A stretch of 64,000 bases of DNA, from NCBI RefSeq assembly GCF_002196515.1, contig NZ_CP018835.1, positions 682,001 through 746,000 of the forward strand. Reading direction: 5' to 3'. The notes beneath the pieces were generated by a model, which saw only the letters and a program-made list of their open reading frames with translations, had not been told where the DNA came from and searched no databases. The stretch comes from Vibrio gazogenes. Lineage in GTDB: Bacteria > Pseudomonadota > Gammaproteobacteria > Enterobacterales > Vibrionaceae. Positions 17,381 through 26,390 of the stretch are shown one piece after another; positions within the stretch are counted from its first letter, which is position 1, and the number at the start of each line of letters is the position of its first letter. Position numbers and translations under genes: made by a program.

Positions 17381-17562
17381 CGCTCGCCATCATCTGTATG
17401 ATGCTGGCAGACCCTACCGTATCTCAATTGATATTAATTCGTTTCATCTCACAGAACGGTATGAACAAGGTAGCATTGACAGATAAAGGTGACGAACACA
17501 CCCTGCAACGAGCAATGAACCCCAACAAATTGATGACGTCATGACTTGCAGACAAAGCGCGC

Positions 17563-18486
17563 TTAAAAAAACTTCACCGGCAGATAAAAATCCAACTCAA
17601 ACTGTTCATCAGGGTGAAGAAAATGATTTTGCTGGTAGTGAACATAAGCCGGTGTCGAGCGCAGCTTAAACCCTGAAGTCGGTAACCACTGTTCCATAAT
17701 CAGGCTGATATACGGCAGCAGATCGCCATAGACGCCCTGTAAATGAAAAACCGCATGTAAACCACCGGGGATCATCATTTGATTGACCACTCCCCGAAAC
17801 GACAGCGGTCGGTCGATTTCAAGGCAGGCAACGTAACGACATTTATCCAATGCGACCCAAGCAGGATTCGAATGATGTAATCCAAACTGAGTGGAAAAAT
17901 CCCGCCCTTCGCTCTCCGCCCATGCTTTCAGCACTAACCACGCATGGCGAATCGAACGATTGTATCCCGTATGCCGCACATAAGCGGCCATACGATCCGG
18001 CACATCGAGAATTTTCGCAGGTTGGAGCAGGCGAGTCGCGACGCGCTGGTATCCGGCCGCTATTTCAGGGTCTTTGAGATAAGGTTTTGCAGCAACATCC
18101 ATATCATGCTGTCGCCACTGTCCGGGATACATATGAAAAGTCGCCTTAAACGCTCGGCTAAACGAGGATGCCGAACTGAAACCGCAGTTACTGGCGATTT
18201 CGGACACAGATGACGTGGGATCAAACATCAGTTGGTTGGCTGCATACTCCATCCGCGTGCGCCGGATGTATTGATGAATTGACTCACCCACCGTTTGCTT
18301 AAACACGCGGTGAAAATGCTGCTCAGAATAAGCGGCAACCTCGGCCAGGGTCTTGGCTGACAGTTCTCTACTGATATCTTTATGAATATAAAAAAGAATA
18401 TCATTGATACGGGAAATATGATGGGGGTTCACGGCAGACAAATAGCATAAATGGACATATTGTTCAGCATAAATGGACATTTGCAT
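17563..18486 (-). CDS. AraC-type regulator with GyrI-like effector domain
   Basis: 307 aa (or about 289 if the GTG at 18432 is used). Two AraC helix-turn-helix motifs occupy residues 25-125 (LAEVAAYSEQHFHRVFKQTV and VSEIASNCGFSSASSFSRAFK). The C-terminal half (about 140-307) is a GyrI-like small-molecule-binding domain as in Rob and BmrR-type regulators. It is divergent from an aminotransferase gene 87 bases away, which it may control. Two 15-base direct repeats 22 bases apart overlap the first codons, hinting that the true start is internal. Confidence 0.88.
   Translation of the reverse strand: MQMSIYAEQYVHLCYLSAVNPHHISRINDILFYIHKDISRELSAKTLAEVAAYSEQHFHRVFKQTVGESIHQYIRRTRMEYAANQLMFDPTSSVSEIASNCGFSSASSFSRAFKATFHMYPGQWRQHDMDVAAKPYLKDPEIAAGYQRVATRLLQPAKILDVPDRMAAYVRHTGYNRSIRHAWLVLKAWAESEGRDFSTQFGLHHSNPAWVALDKCRYVACLEIDRPLSFRGVVNQMMIPGGLHAVFHLQGVYGDLLPYISLIMEQWLPTSGFKLRSTPAYVHYQQNHFLHPDEQFELDFYLPVKFF
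18444..18480. promoter_or_regulatory. Paired 15-bp direct repeats, candidate AraC operator
   Basis: AGCATAAATGGACAT occurs at 18444-18458 and again at 18466-18480, exactly 22 bases apart (about two helical turns on one DNA face), as expected for a tandem AraC-type site. A small palindrome TGCATTTATGCA follows at 18482-18493. Confidence 0.5.
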
Positions 18487-18573
18487 TTATGCAATCCCCT
18501 GTACTATCTCTCCCTAGAGGCTGTGCTCCAGTAGAAAACAGCCCGACACAACAAACACCAAACAGGAACAGAC

Positions 18574-19728
18574 ATGGAAATTGCGCATTCATTACAACAG
18601 ACCCGTTCATCTTATATTCGGGAAATCCTTAGTGCCGCCACTGATAAAAATGTCATCTCGCTGGCCGGTGGTCTGCCAGACGAGCAGACCTTTCCGATTG
18701 ACCTGATGCAACCGATGCTGGGGCAACTGGCGCATATGCCGGAAGTCTTTCAATATGGTGCAACCGCTGGTTATGCACCGTTGCTCGACTACCTGCACGA
18801 TCTGTATCAATTACCCGATACGCACGCTGCCATGATCTGTACCGGGTCACAACAAGGCTTGGATCTGATTGCCAGAGCTTACTTTAACCCTCAAGACACC
18901 ATTGCGATGGAAGCCCCGAGTTATTTGGGTGCTATGCAGGTTTTCAATTTGGTTCAGGCCAATATTGTCACCGTGCCTCAAACCGAAGACGGCCCGGATG
19001 TCGCGTTACTTGAACAGTGCTTTCAGCAACAAAAGCCAAAAGCCTTTTATGCCGTGCCTGATTTCCACAACCCGACCGGCGTCTGCTGGACACTGGCCGT
19101 CCGCCAGCAAGTTGCGGCACTTTGCTGCCAATACAACGTTGTTTTGATTGAAGATGCGCCTTATCGAGAGCTACGTTTCAGCGGTGAAGCGCTGCCGCTG
19201 GTGTCTGATTTCTGCCCGAATCATTCAATCGTGTTACGTTCATTCTCAAAAATTGCCTCCCCGGGGCTGAGAATTGGCGTAGTCACAGGAAAGCACACCG
19301 ATCTCGAACCATTAATTAAAGTCAAACAGGGTGCGGATCTACATTCCAGTGTACCAATGCAAGCGCTGCTGCTCGGACTGCTGCAACACCCCGATTTTGA
19401 TCAACATCTCCAACGGATTCGTCACTTGTATCAGTCACGTTATGACTGTCTGTATACAGCGCTACGTCAACAACTGCCGGAACGTTGTCATATCAAGCCT
19501 ATCGCTGGCGGCATGTTCATCTGGCTTTCGTTACCGGATTGCGACACCTTTGCGCTGGCAAAAGCAATGTTAGAGAAAGGTGTCGCGGTCGTCCCAAGCC
19601 CGGTATTTTATCCCAATGCGGCACCATCGCCGGCAGCATTGCGCTTGAATTTTACCAATGCCAGCCCGGAAGAACTGACCGAAGCCGTCAAACGTTTGGT
19701 TGATGGGCTAAAAGCTTATCTGGACTAA
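18574..19728 (+). CDS. PLP-dependent aminotransferase, class I/II (2-aminoadipate-type)
   Basis: 384 aa fold-type I pyridoxal-phosphate enzyme. The PLP lysine is in SFSKIASPGLRIG (about residue 228). Other marks are GGLPDEQTFP, GSQQGLDL, FHNPTG and EDAPYRELRF. The set resembles LysN / MocR-associated aminotransferases acting on aromatic, branched or aminoadipate substrates. It is divergently transcribed from the AraC-GyrI regulator. No partner gene follows. Exact substrate is not decidable from sequence. Confidence 0.88.
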   Translation: MEIAHSLQQTRSSYIREILSAATDKNVISLAGGLPDEQTFPIDLMQPMLGQLAHMPEVFQYGATAGYAPLLDYLHDLYQLPDTHAAMICTGSQQGLDLIARAYFNPQDTIAMEAPSYLGAMQVFNLVQANIVTVPQTEDGPDVALLEQCFQQQKPKAFYAVPDFHNPTGVCWTLAVRQQVAALCCQYNVVLIEDAPYRELRFSGEALPLVSDFCPNHSIVLRSFSKIASPGLRIGVVTGKHTDLEPLIKVKQGADLHSSVPMQALLLGLLQHPDFDQHLQRIRHLYQSRYDCLYTALRQQLPERCHIKPIAGGMFIWLSLPDCDTFALAKAMLEKGVAVVPSPVFYPNAAPSPAALRLNFTNASPEELTEAVKRLVDGLKAYLD

Positions 19729-19887
19729 ACGCTCTCGCACCAATCACGATTCATTGGCACTCCCGCGGCTCTCTGAAATGACGTGGAATAACGGGGGTCG
19801 GTGGGATAAAGAACAAACACTCCGTCGAATGAGGAAGTCAGCGTGATTCAATAAAGTGCTGCACACGTCCAAAAAAACCATCCTTTT

Positions 19888-19915
19888 ACAGTCATGACAA
19901 TCGGGTCATGACTGT
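19888..19915. terminator. Perfect 11-bp hairpin between convergent genes
   Basis: ACAGTCATGAC and GTCATGACTGT pair perfectly with a six-base loop, between the convergent aminotransferase and NYN genes. On the plus strand no T-run follows, so it would be a weak terminator or structural element. Confidence 0.45.
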
Positions 19916-19950
19916 ACTCCCGCTCTCAACCGAGCGTCATCCGCCAAGTC

Positions 19951-20427
19951 TTATGCCATCAACAATGCTGCATCAATCGGAAAATATTGACTGGCCGCTT
20001 GCATCAGCGTCACAGAGGTCAGCTCCGGGACACCATATACTTCAACCCATTTCTCTTTGTCACCGGATAACTTTTTCACCAACACATCAAAGTCACCATC
20101 TCCGGAAACCAACACGACAATATCAACATCCGCTGCATACTCCATTGCATCGATGGTAATCCCGACATCCCAGTCCCCTTTCGCGGAACCATCCGCCCGT
20201 TGAATAAAAGGTTTCAGTTTGACCTCAAAACCGATCGCTCTCAGGATATTCTGAAATTCCTGTTGCTTCGGATCTCCCCGGTCAATCGCATAAGCAATCG
20301 CCTTGACCACTTGTCTGTTTTCAGTCGATTTCGCCCACAATTTGTTGTAATTCAGGTGACGTTGATAGGCTTGTCGAGTGGTGTAATACACATTTTGTAC
20401 ATCAACAAGTAACAGAACTTTTTTCAT
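19951..20427 (-). CDS. NYN-domain (LabA/DUF88-like) putative nuclease
   Basis: 158 aa, PIN-like fold. The acidic residues typical of NYN domains are visible: LLVDVQNVYY at the N-terminus, DVGITIDAME in the middle, and VSGDGDFDVLVKKL towards the C-terminus. Such proteins are predicted metal-dependent ribonucleases. I chose the ATG at 20427 (MKKVLLLVD) since the longer frame adds an unrelated N-terminus. Confidence 0.85.
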   Translation of the reverse strand: MKKVLLLVDVQNVYYTTRQAYQRHLNYNKLWAKSTENRQVVKAIAYAIDRGDPKQQEFQNILRAIGFEVKLKPFIQRADGSAKGDWDVGITIDAMEYAADVDIVVLVSGDGDFDVLVKKLSGDKEKWVEVYGVPELTSVTLMQAASQYFPIDAALLMA

Positions 20428-21207
20428 CTGGCTGGCCTTTGATTGCTGGTCGTGTTTCTGAAGCCGCAGTGTAATATGAAATGCAGCGCTGACCCAGAGA
20501 AAATCGTGGCACGCCATTCATATCGCGACCATGCACAACCATTCGATAAACGATCATCCTGCTGAATGATGCTGTGAATCGGCTTATTTAAATACTAAAC
20601 TAATTGCATAAATAGTAGGCTTGCCCTATCTTCTCTTTTATTTAAAAAAGGACTCCGTAATAGTTTATAGCAATTAAAATACTCAGTGATCATCATTCCA
20701 AATACATGGAATAATTACTTACAACAAACTCCAAAACATTCTTGATTATTAAATAAATCATCAATATATAGCATGTCATATTATAATATTGAATCATTAT
20801 AAATTTAGCTATAAATATCATTTTGAAATACAACAAATTTAAATAAAAAAACCAAAAAACATAATAAGAATAATAAAAAAGTAAAACATTAAAAATCAAT
20901 TACTTAAAAATAAAACACCAATAATTAAAATTTTATTTCAATTTCATATCAAATTTTTAAAAGAGCTGACCATTTACTTATTCCTCACTCTTTATTTCGT
21001 GGATAGCCTCACAATAAATAAAACTATTCACATTATTTCATCGTGATTTCTTGACGTTAATACGAGTGCCATCTAGATCCAAATAGTATGAATATTTGTT
21101 AGTCATACATTCTTAATAAATAACATTTCAATCAATAGCAATAAAAAGCAATTCTTAATCAGGAGGATTGAGAAAATATGTATAAAACTAACCGTAGGAG
21201 GCTAGAA
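20428..21207. other. 780-bp AT-rich intergenic region upstream of GH6
   Basis: No gene is convincing here. Bases about 20690-21010 are extremely AT-rich, with homopolymer-like A and T runs, which often marks H-NS-bound or horizontally acquired DNA. The region also serves as the leader of the GH6 gene. A short low-complexity ORF on the minus strand (20693-20899) is rejected. Confidence 0.6.
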
Positions 21208-23421
21208 ATGAGGAAAAGGCAGAAACAACTCCGGTTGTTACCGCTGGTCTTTGCACTGGGGGCGGCATTGTCGTCAGTTGGTGCACAAGCTGCATCCTGT
21301 TCGTATTCATTAACCAATGAATGGGACGGCGGATTTCAAGGTGTTGTCACCATCACGAATGACGAAAGTGCCGATATTAATGGCTGGCAAATCGGGATGA
21401 AATACCCAGCTGGCGTGGTGGTCACACAATCTTGGAGTGGCGAACTTTCAGGGAATAACCCCTATTACATTGTGAACAAAGAGTGGAACGGAACGATTAA
21501 ACAAGGCCAAAGCTTGGCTGTTAACTTTATGGGAAGCCGCAACGCGACCAGTGCCGCGAATGTCGAATTAATGGGTTCAACCTGTACTGGCGGCGACACC
21601 CCACCACCCAATAACTTACCTGACGCAGTTGCTGATGCGACACCGGTCTCCGGTATTGCGCCACTCGAAGTCAGCTTCAGTGCCAGTGGCTCAAGCGACG
21701 CTGACGGGGATGCGTTAACCTACGTCTGGGATTTCGGTGATGGTGAAACCGGTACAGGCAAAGATGTACTACATACCTACACTGAACCCGGTGAGTACAC
21801 CGCGAAACTAACCGTCAGTGATGGCACAGGCGTCGATACTGCCAATGTAGTGATCAATGTCACGACCGAATCCGGCAATACCCCCCCTGTGGCAGCGATG
21901 ACTGTGACACCGGCATCCGGGCAAGCACCGTTACTGGTTAACTTTGATGCATCTGCGTCAAGCGATGCAGATAACGATGTTCTCACCTATATCTGGGACT
22001 TCGGTGATGGCGCAACCGGTTCAGGCGTGACTACGTCACACACATATGCCGATCCCGGTAAATATACGGTCTCGCTCATTGTCAGCGACGGCATGGATAC
22101 CAGCAAAATTGTCAAAACCGTCAATGTCACCGATGATGATGTCCCGCCAACCGTTGAACGTGTGGACAACCCATTCCGTGATGCAACTTGGTATGTCAAC
22201 CCTGAGTGGTCTGCGTTAGCCGCATCAGAACCGGGCGGTAGCGCAATCGCTGACCAAAACACAGGGGTCTGGCTCGATCGCATTGGTGCGATTGAAGGGA
22301 CAGACAGCAAAATGGGTCTGCGGGCACACTTAGATGAAGCTCTCGAGCAAGGCGCAAATCTGTTCACTGTGGTGGTATATGACTTACCAAACCGTGACTG
22401 TAAAGCTCTGGCATCGAATGGTGAGTTGCTCATTTCCAGAGGCGACATCGTTCGCTATAAAAATGAGTTTATCGACCCAATTGCAGAAATCTTTGCCGAT
22501 CCGAAATATCAGAGCATCCGTATTGCTGCGGTTATCGAGATTGACTCTTTGCCAAACCTCGTCACCAATCTGGACATTCCAAAATGTGCAGAAGCAAATG
22601 GCCCTGGCGGCTATCGTGAAGGGATCACCTACGCACTGAATAAGTTCGCACCAATCAAAAACGTGTATTCATACATTGATGCGGCTCACTCAGGTTGGCT
22701 AGGCTGGGATAGTAACTTTGATCCGGCGATTACCCTGATTTCCAACGTGATCAAAGGCACCGATGCAAGCTGGGATAGTGTTGCTGGTTTCGTGACCAAC
22801 ACCGCCAACTACAGTCCGTTGGTTGAAACCTACCTTCCAAATCCAGACAAGAATGTCGGTGGCGGCCCGATTCGAAGTGCCGATTTCTATGAATGGAACC
22901 CGAACTTTGATGAGAAAGACTATGCGATTGAATTCCGTAAACGGATGATAACCAAAGGGGCACCAACCACCATCGGGATGTTGATTGATACGGGTCGCAA
23001 CGGCTGGGGTGGTCCTGAACGACCAACACATGTCAGTTCTTCATCGGATAAGAACACCTATGTTGATGAATCACGGATCGATCGTCGTTATCACCGTGGT
23101 AACTGGTGTAACCAACCGAGTGGTATTGGCTACAAACCATGGGCTGACCCTTATGCCGGCGTTGATGCTTTTGTTTGGGTGAAACCACCGGGTGAATCCG
23201 ATGGTATCTCTGAACCAGACTTCCAGCCTGATCCAGATGACCCAGCGAAGCAATACGATGCAATGTGTGACCCAGATAAAATGAGCACTTCTGCACCACT
23301 CCCCACTGGGGCAATGGATAATGCACCACACGCAGGTCGCTGGTACTCCGCAGGGTTCCAATATCTGTTGGAGAATGCATATCCACCGGTTGATCAGCCA
23401 GCAGGTCCCCCAGCTGAGTAA
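21208..23421 (+). CDS. Secreted GH6 cellobiohydrolase, CBM2 + two PKD domains
   Basis: 737 aa. Order: signal peptide (about 1-28, ending GAQA), CBM2 cellulose-binding module (about 29-130), two PKD domains (about 139-215 and 224-305, each with YxWDFGDG), then a GH6 catalytic domain. GH6 marks are VVYDLPNRDC, IEIDSLPNLVTN with the catalytic-acid Asp (about 445), DAAHSGWLGW, LIDTGRNGWGG and VKPPGESDG. The enzyme should release cellobiose from cellulose chain ends and complement the GH5 endoglucanase. Two starts have good ribosome sites: 21178 (AGGAGG, 11-base spacing) and 21208 (AGGAGG, 6-base spacing); the second gives a cleaner signal peptide. Confidence 0.93.
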   Translation: MRKRQKQLRLLPLVFALGAALSSVGAQAASCSYSLTNEWDGGFQGVVTITNDESADINGWQIGMKYPAGVVVTQSWSGELSGNNPYYIVNKEWNGTIKQGQSLAVNFMGSRNATSAANVELMGSTCTGGDTPPPNNLPDAVADATPVSGIAPLEVSFSASGSSDADGDALTYVWDFGDGETGTGKDVLHTYTEPGEYTAKLTVSDGTGVDTANVVINVTTESGNTPPVAAMTVTPASGQAPLLVNFDASASSDADNDVLTYIWDFGDGATGSGVTTSHTYADPGKYTVSLIVSDGMDTSKIVKTVNVTDDDVPPTVERVDNPFRDATWYVNPEWSALAASEPGGSAIADQNTGVWLDRIGAIEGTDSKMGLRAHLDEALEQGANLFTVVVYDLPNRDCKALASNGELLISRGDIVRYKNEFIDPIAEIFADPKYQSIRIAAVIEIDSLPNLVTNLDIPKCAEANGPGGYREGITYALNKFAPIKNVYSYIDAAHSGWLGWDSNFDPAITLISNVIKGTDASWDSVAGFVTNTANYSPLVETYLPNPDKNVGGGPIRSADFYEWNPNFDEKDYAIEFRKRMITKGAPTTIGMLIDTGRNGWGGPERPTHVSSSSDKNTYVDESRIDRRYHRGNWCNQPSGIGYKPWADPYAGVDAFVWVKPPGESDGISEPDFQPDPDDPAKQYDAMCDPDKMSTSAPLPTGAMDNAPHAGRWYSAGFQYLLENAYPPVDQPAGPPAE

Positions 23422-23484
23422 GGTCAATCCGATATCCCCCATCTGAACACCGACGCAGTTTCGGTCAGTCAGATAAACCTAACC

Positions 23485-23515
23485 GCCGGATCCTGTCGCT
23501 GGATCCGGCTTTCTC
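23485..23515 (+). terminator. Terminator of the GH6 gene
   Basis: GCCGGATCC and GGATCCGGC form a perfect nine-base stem with a seven-base loop, followed by TTTCTC. It directly abuts the cioA-cioB remnant that starts at 23522. Confidence 0.85.
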
Positions 23516-23521
23516 GGTGTA

Positions 23522-24505
23522 ATGCTATTCGGCTGGAACCGTATCGGTAACAAGCTACATTTCTTTGCAACCTCGATGGTTGCCCTCGGTATCCTGATGC
23601 CGTTTGTCAACAATGAAAGACACAAAGATGTGATGGTCAATTCAGTCGCCCCAGTCTGGGACGGTAACGAAACTTGGATTGTACTTGGCGGTGCTGCGCT
23701 GTTCGGGGCATTTCCTCTCGCATATTCGGTGATTATTGAAGCGTTAACGATTCCATTAACACTGATGCTCATTGCTTTAATTTTCCGCGGTGTCGCATTT
23801 GAATTTCGATTTAAAGCGGTGGCAAACCATCTGCAATTTTGGGATCGTTCATTCATGGTCGGTTCAATCGGTACGACGTTCTTCCAAGGGATCGTGGTCG
23901 GGGCGGTGATTCAGGGCTTTGATGTTGAAAACCGTGTTTTCGTCGGCGGACAGCTGGATTGGATCACACCATTCCCGATTTTCTGCGGTTTCGCACTGAT
24001 CGCAACCTATGCCCTACTCGGCAGTACATGGCTCATCATGAAAACTGAAGGTGAGTTACAACGCTCGATGTTCGCTTTCACCCATAAAGCCCTGCTTGCA
24101 GTCGTCGTAGCGTTGGTGATGGTTAGTGTATGGACCCCCCTTGAATTTCCGGCAATTGCGACGCGTTGGTTCTCAACACCCAATTTGTTCTATTTGCTGC
24201 CAATTCCGGTCATCACCGGTCTGGTCTGTTTGAAAATGGCCGATGCCGTTAAAAAACACCAAGAACGGAGTCCGTTCGTGATGGCGCTGATCATCATCAT
24301 TCTTGGCTTTGCCGGGCTTGGTATCAGTATCTGGCCAAATATCATTCCACCGAATATTTCTATCTGGGAAGCCGCGGCACCAGCCAGTAGCCAGCGCTTC
24401 ATGTTGTACGGCGCTGTCTTGATTTTACCGATGATCCTCGCTTACACATTCTGGAGCTACTCAGTCTTCACCGGCAAAGTGAAAGAAGGTGAAGCGTACC
24501 ACTAA
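23522..24505 (+). pseudogene. Chimera of cioA fragment and N-terminally truncated cioB (bd-type quinol oxidase)
   Basis: Open frame of 327 codons. The first 23 or so ([20 protein letters not shown]) are a piece from within subunit I (CioA/CydA). From [15 protein letters not shown] on, the sequence is subunit II (CioB/CydB) with [11 protein letters not shown] intact and seven or so membrane segments. Normal CioB would start about 25 residues earlier with a membrane helix containing DGFDLG. The junction is in frame, within the similar stretches VALG and DLGIG. Almost all of cioA, including its heme ligands, is absent, so a working oxidase cannot form. No ribosome site is seen before the ATG. 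Confidence 0.85.
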
Positions 24506-24538
24506 CCGAATACGACTCAGCAATCATGGGGGCTGAAT

Positions 24539-24667
24539 ATGAAGATTAAACGTGGCATTGAACAATGGGCTTGGATGATTGGCATCTGGGCACTGAGTGT
24601 GGTGGCATTAGGGGCCGTATCGATGGGCTTTCGTCTGTTAATGACTGCCGCAGGATTCAAGTCTTAA
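24539..24667 (+). CDS. DUF2474 small membrane protein (bd oxidase accessory)
   Basis: 42 aa with a single membrane helix. The pattern WMIGIWALSVVALGAVSM followed by RLLMTAAGFKS is that of DUF2474, which typically follows cioB genes and resembles CydX in role. It lies 33 bases after the cioB remnant, so it is the tail of the original cioAB operon and probably orphaned by the deletion. Confidence 0.85.
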   Translation: MKIKRGIEQWAWMIGIWALSVVALGAVSMGFRLLMTAAGFKS

Positions 24668-24693
24668 ACTCTTTTGTGTCGTGCTTAAACTCA

Positions 24694-24726
24694 ATATCCC
24701 CGTCATCCACTGAATGACGGGGATAT
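24694..24726. terminator. Perfect 13-bp hairpin after the cio remnant
   Basis: ATATCCCCGTCAT and ATGACGGGGATAT pair perfectly across seven bases. The following CTATATTC is only moderately U-rich. It is probably the terminator of the former cioAB operon. Nothing else is seen in 24668-24907. Confidence 0.6.
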
Positions 24727-24907
24727 CTATATTCGCCATGAGTCATTGTCAAAACTGAAACGACTCACTGATGATGATCAGTCAGATACGTATGATTCAT
24801 TTGCTTCGATTTAAAGTTTTCAGTGAAAACCTGACCATACTAATACGCAAACACATTCATATTTGAGACTTTTGTTTATGAAGTCTGTGGGATGAACGCT
24901 GGTATGC

Positions 24908-25243
24908 TCACTGTTCAGACACTGATGATTCGGAGATGGATTGCTCAGGAGCCGCCTGACCCGCAACGAATTGCTCAGCAAACTGGCGGCTCAGATCCAT
25001 GGTGCCACCGAATAATACACTGATAGATGAGATTGAAGACATCATGCCGGAAAGCCCCTTCACTCTGCTGACCGCCAGTACAGCACATGCACTGATGCCA
25101 AGTGTGGTCCACGGGTTTTCCCGCACAAATCGGGTTGCGGTGAACTGAAGGGTTTGCTTATCCAACTGGCATTGCGCCAGCGCTGCTTTACCCTCGGTCC
25201 TTTTGATTTGCATCGCCCGATTGAGTTTTGTTAGATAAGACAT
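24908..25243 (-). CDS. YqjK-like small protein of the DUF883 operon
   Basis: 111 aa, no catalytic motif. One hydrophobic segment lies near residues 45-60 (ENPWTTLGISACAVLAVSR). The position third after a DUF883 and a holin-like gene matches the E. coli yqjD-yqjE-yqjK order. I chose the ATG at 25243 because AGGAGG lies just upstream; it overlaps the preceding gene by 56 bases in another frame. Function unknown, presumably membrane stress. Confidence 0.65.
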   Translation of the reverse strand: MSYLTKLNRAMQIKRTEGKAALAQCQLDKQTLQFTATRFVRENPWTTLGISACAVLAVSRVKGLSGMMSSISSISVLFGGTMDLSRQFAEQFVAGQAAPEQSISESSVSEQ

Positions 25244-25694
25244 CCCATCCCTCCTGCAATTGAACCGTCGTATTTTTAAAACCAAGAAAGCGCGTCAGTC
25301 GTAGCTGCCACCAGGCTACCCCCACCAATGCCAGTCCCAACGACACAATAAACACACCGGCACCGAACAATACATTCGCTGTCAGGGAATAAGTTACGAC
25401 ACCGGCTGTCAGGCAAAAGCTAAAGATAAATAGCACGGATAGCAAAGTGAAAATGATGCTACACAGGACGATTTGACGCGCTGCCTCGACATTGACTTTC
25501 ACCTCAAGCAGAAACAAATCCAGCGTCGCGTCTGACCACGTTTTCACGGATGTCGACAGTGTTCCAAGCTGCGATAGAATCGCCCGCAGCCTATGCATGG
25601 CTTGTTCAACTTGCTGTGTTTCAGCCCCGTCCGGGGCCCGGCTTGCTGTCGCCGGGCCTTGATGCTGATTGGTGGTATGCTCGGAATCATTCAT
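25188..25694 (-). CDS. Phage holin-like membrane protein (YqjE / DUF1469 type)
   Basis: 168 aa. Two strong membrane segments (about residues 75-100 and 106-130) are preceded by an amphipathic region (QAMHRLRAILSQLGTLSTSV). This fits the YqjE/holin superfamily III. It lies 43 bases after the DUF883 gene and overlaps the next gene, so the three form one operon. Confidence 0.75.
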   Translation of the reverse strand: MNDSEHTTNQHQGPATASRAPDGAETQQVEQAMHRLRAILSQLGTLSTSVKTWSDATLDLFLLEVKVNVEAARQIVLCSIIFTLLSVLFIFSFCLTAGVVTYSLTANVLFGAGVFIVSLGLALVGVAWWQLRLTRFLGFKNTTVQLQEGWDVLSNKTQSGDANQKDRG

Positions 25695-25737
25695 AGAACG
25701 CTTCCTTCCTGATTAAAGCGACATGTGAGAAGAGCGC

Positions 25738-25962
25738 TTATTTGATAAGCTTAGACACAGCCCAACCGGCAAGGAATGCACAACCGATACTGAGCAACGG
25801 GCGCTCTTTAATCACATTTTCTGCGGACTTGGTCGCTTGCTGGATGTTCTCTGCACCGGCTTCCAGTTTTTCTTTGGCGCTCTTTTTGATTGCATCTGCC
25901 GCTTCTTCAAGCTGCTCTTGTGTTTTTGCTGCGCTTTCTTTTGCTGTTGTAGTCGTCGCCAT
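25738..25962 (-). CDS. DUF883 (ElaB/YqjD) membrane-anchored ribosome-binding-like protein
   Basis: 74 aa. A charged, Ala/Lys/Glu-rich helix (about residues 8-50) is followed by a C-terminal membrane anchor (RPLLSIGCAFLAGWAVSKLIK). In E. coli, ElaB and YqjD are tail-anchored, bind ribosomes in stationary phase and are RpoS-controlled. Here a sigma-54 promoter lies about 82 bases upstream. First gene of a three-gene operon. Confidence 0.88.
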   Translation of the reverse strand: MATTTTAKESAAKTQEQLEEAADAIKKSAKEKLEAGAENIQQATKSAENVIKERPLLSIGCAFLAGWAVSKLIK

Positions 25963-26043
25963 AACGAGCCTCCGTTAGTTTAGATTGCGTTGATGAGTAA
26001 CTTGGTCAGAATCAAATGATTCCGTTTACTCTATTCACTACAT

Positions 26044-26060
26044 TGCGATTACCATGCCAA
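26044..26060 (-). promoter_or_regulatory. Sigma-54 promoter of the DUF883 operon
   Basis: On the minus strand TTGGCATGGTAATCGCA has the invariant GG-N10-GC spacing (-24/-12); the -12 box is TCGC instead of TTGC. It lies 82 bases before the DUF883 start. Confidence 0.75.
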
Positions 26061-26253
26061 GTTATTAAGTGACTGATTTTATTATAATAATATAAAACAA
26101 CCGTCATCAACTTCAAAATAACGGGTAATTATTTCCTGTTTGTTCACTCCTCTTTGTAATTTTTTCTTATTCCTGCCAAGCAATGCGCTCAATGACTCAT
26201 CACAATGTTCGTAACACCTTATATTCATTGGTATAAATGAAACAAAGGCCCTC

Positions 26254-26269
26254 TGGCATATAAAATGCT
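26254..26269 (+). promoter_or_regulatory. Sigma-54 promoter upstream of the 138-aa gene
   Basis: TGGCATATAAAATGCT has GG-N10-GC spacing and the same TGGCAT -24 box as the two other sigma-54 promoters of the locus. It lies 122 bases before the ATG. The intergenic 25963-26390 carries no gene. Confidence 0.65.
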
Positions 26270-26390
26270 TAATTCATATCAGTCATATTTGATGAGGATT
26301 AAACGATTATCAAAATCACAAATGTGATCAACAAATGGACGTGTATCAGAATACAAAAGTATGAATATTAAATAATCAAAAGAGGCTAGT

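Noticed and set aside
17308-17544. 78-codon plus-strand ORF between methyltransferase and AraC genes
   Set aside because: It overlaps the methyltransferase start on the other strand, contains the hairpin at 17357-17380 and has no recognised domain.
20693-20899. 68-codon Tyr/Phe/Ile-rich ORF
   Set aside because: Low-complexity AT-rich DNA yields such frames by chance.
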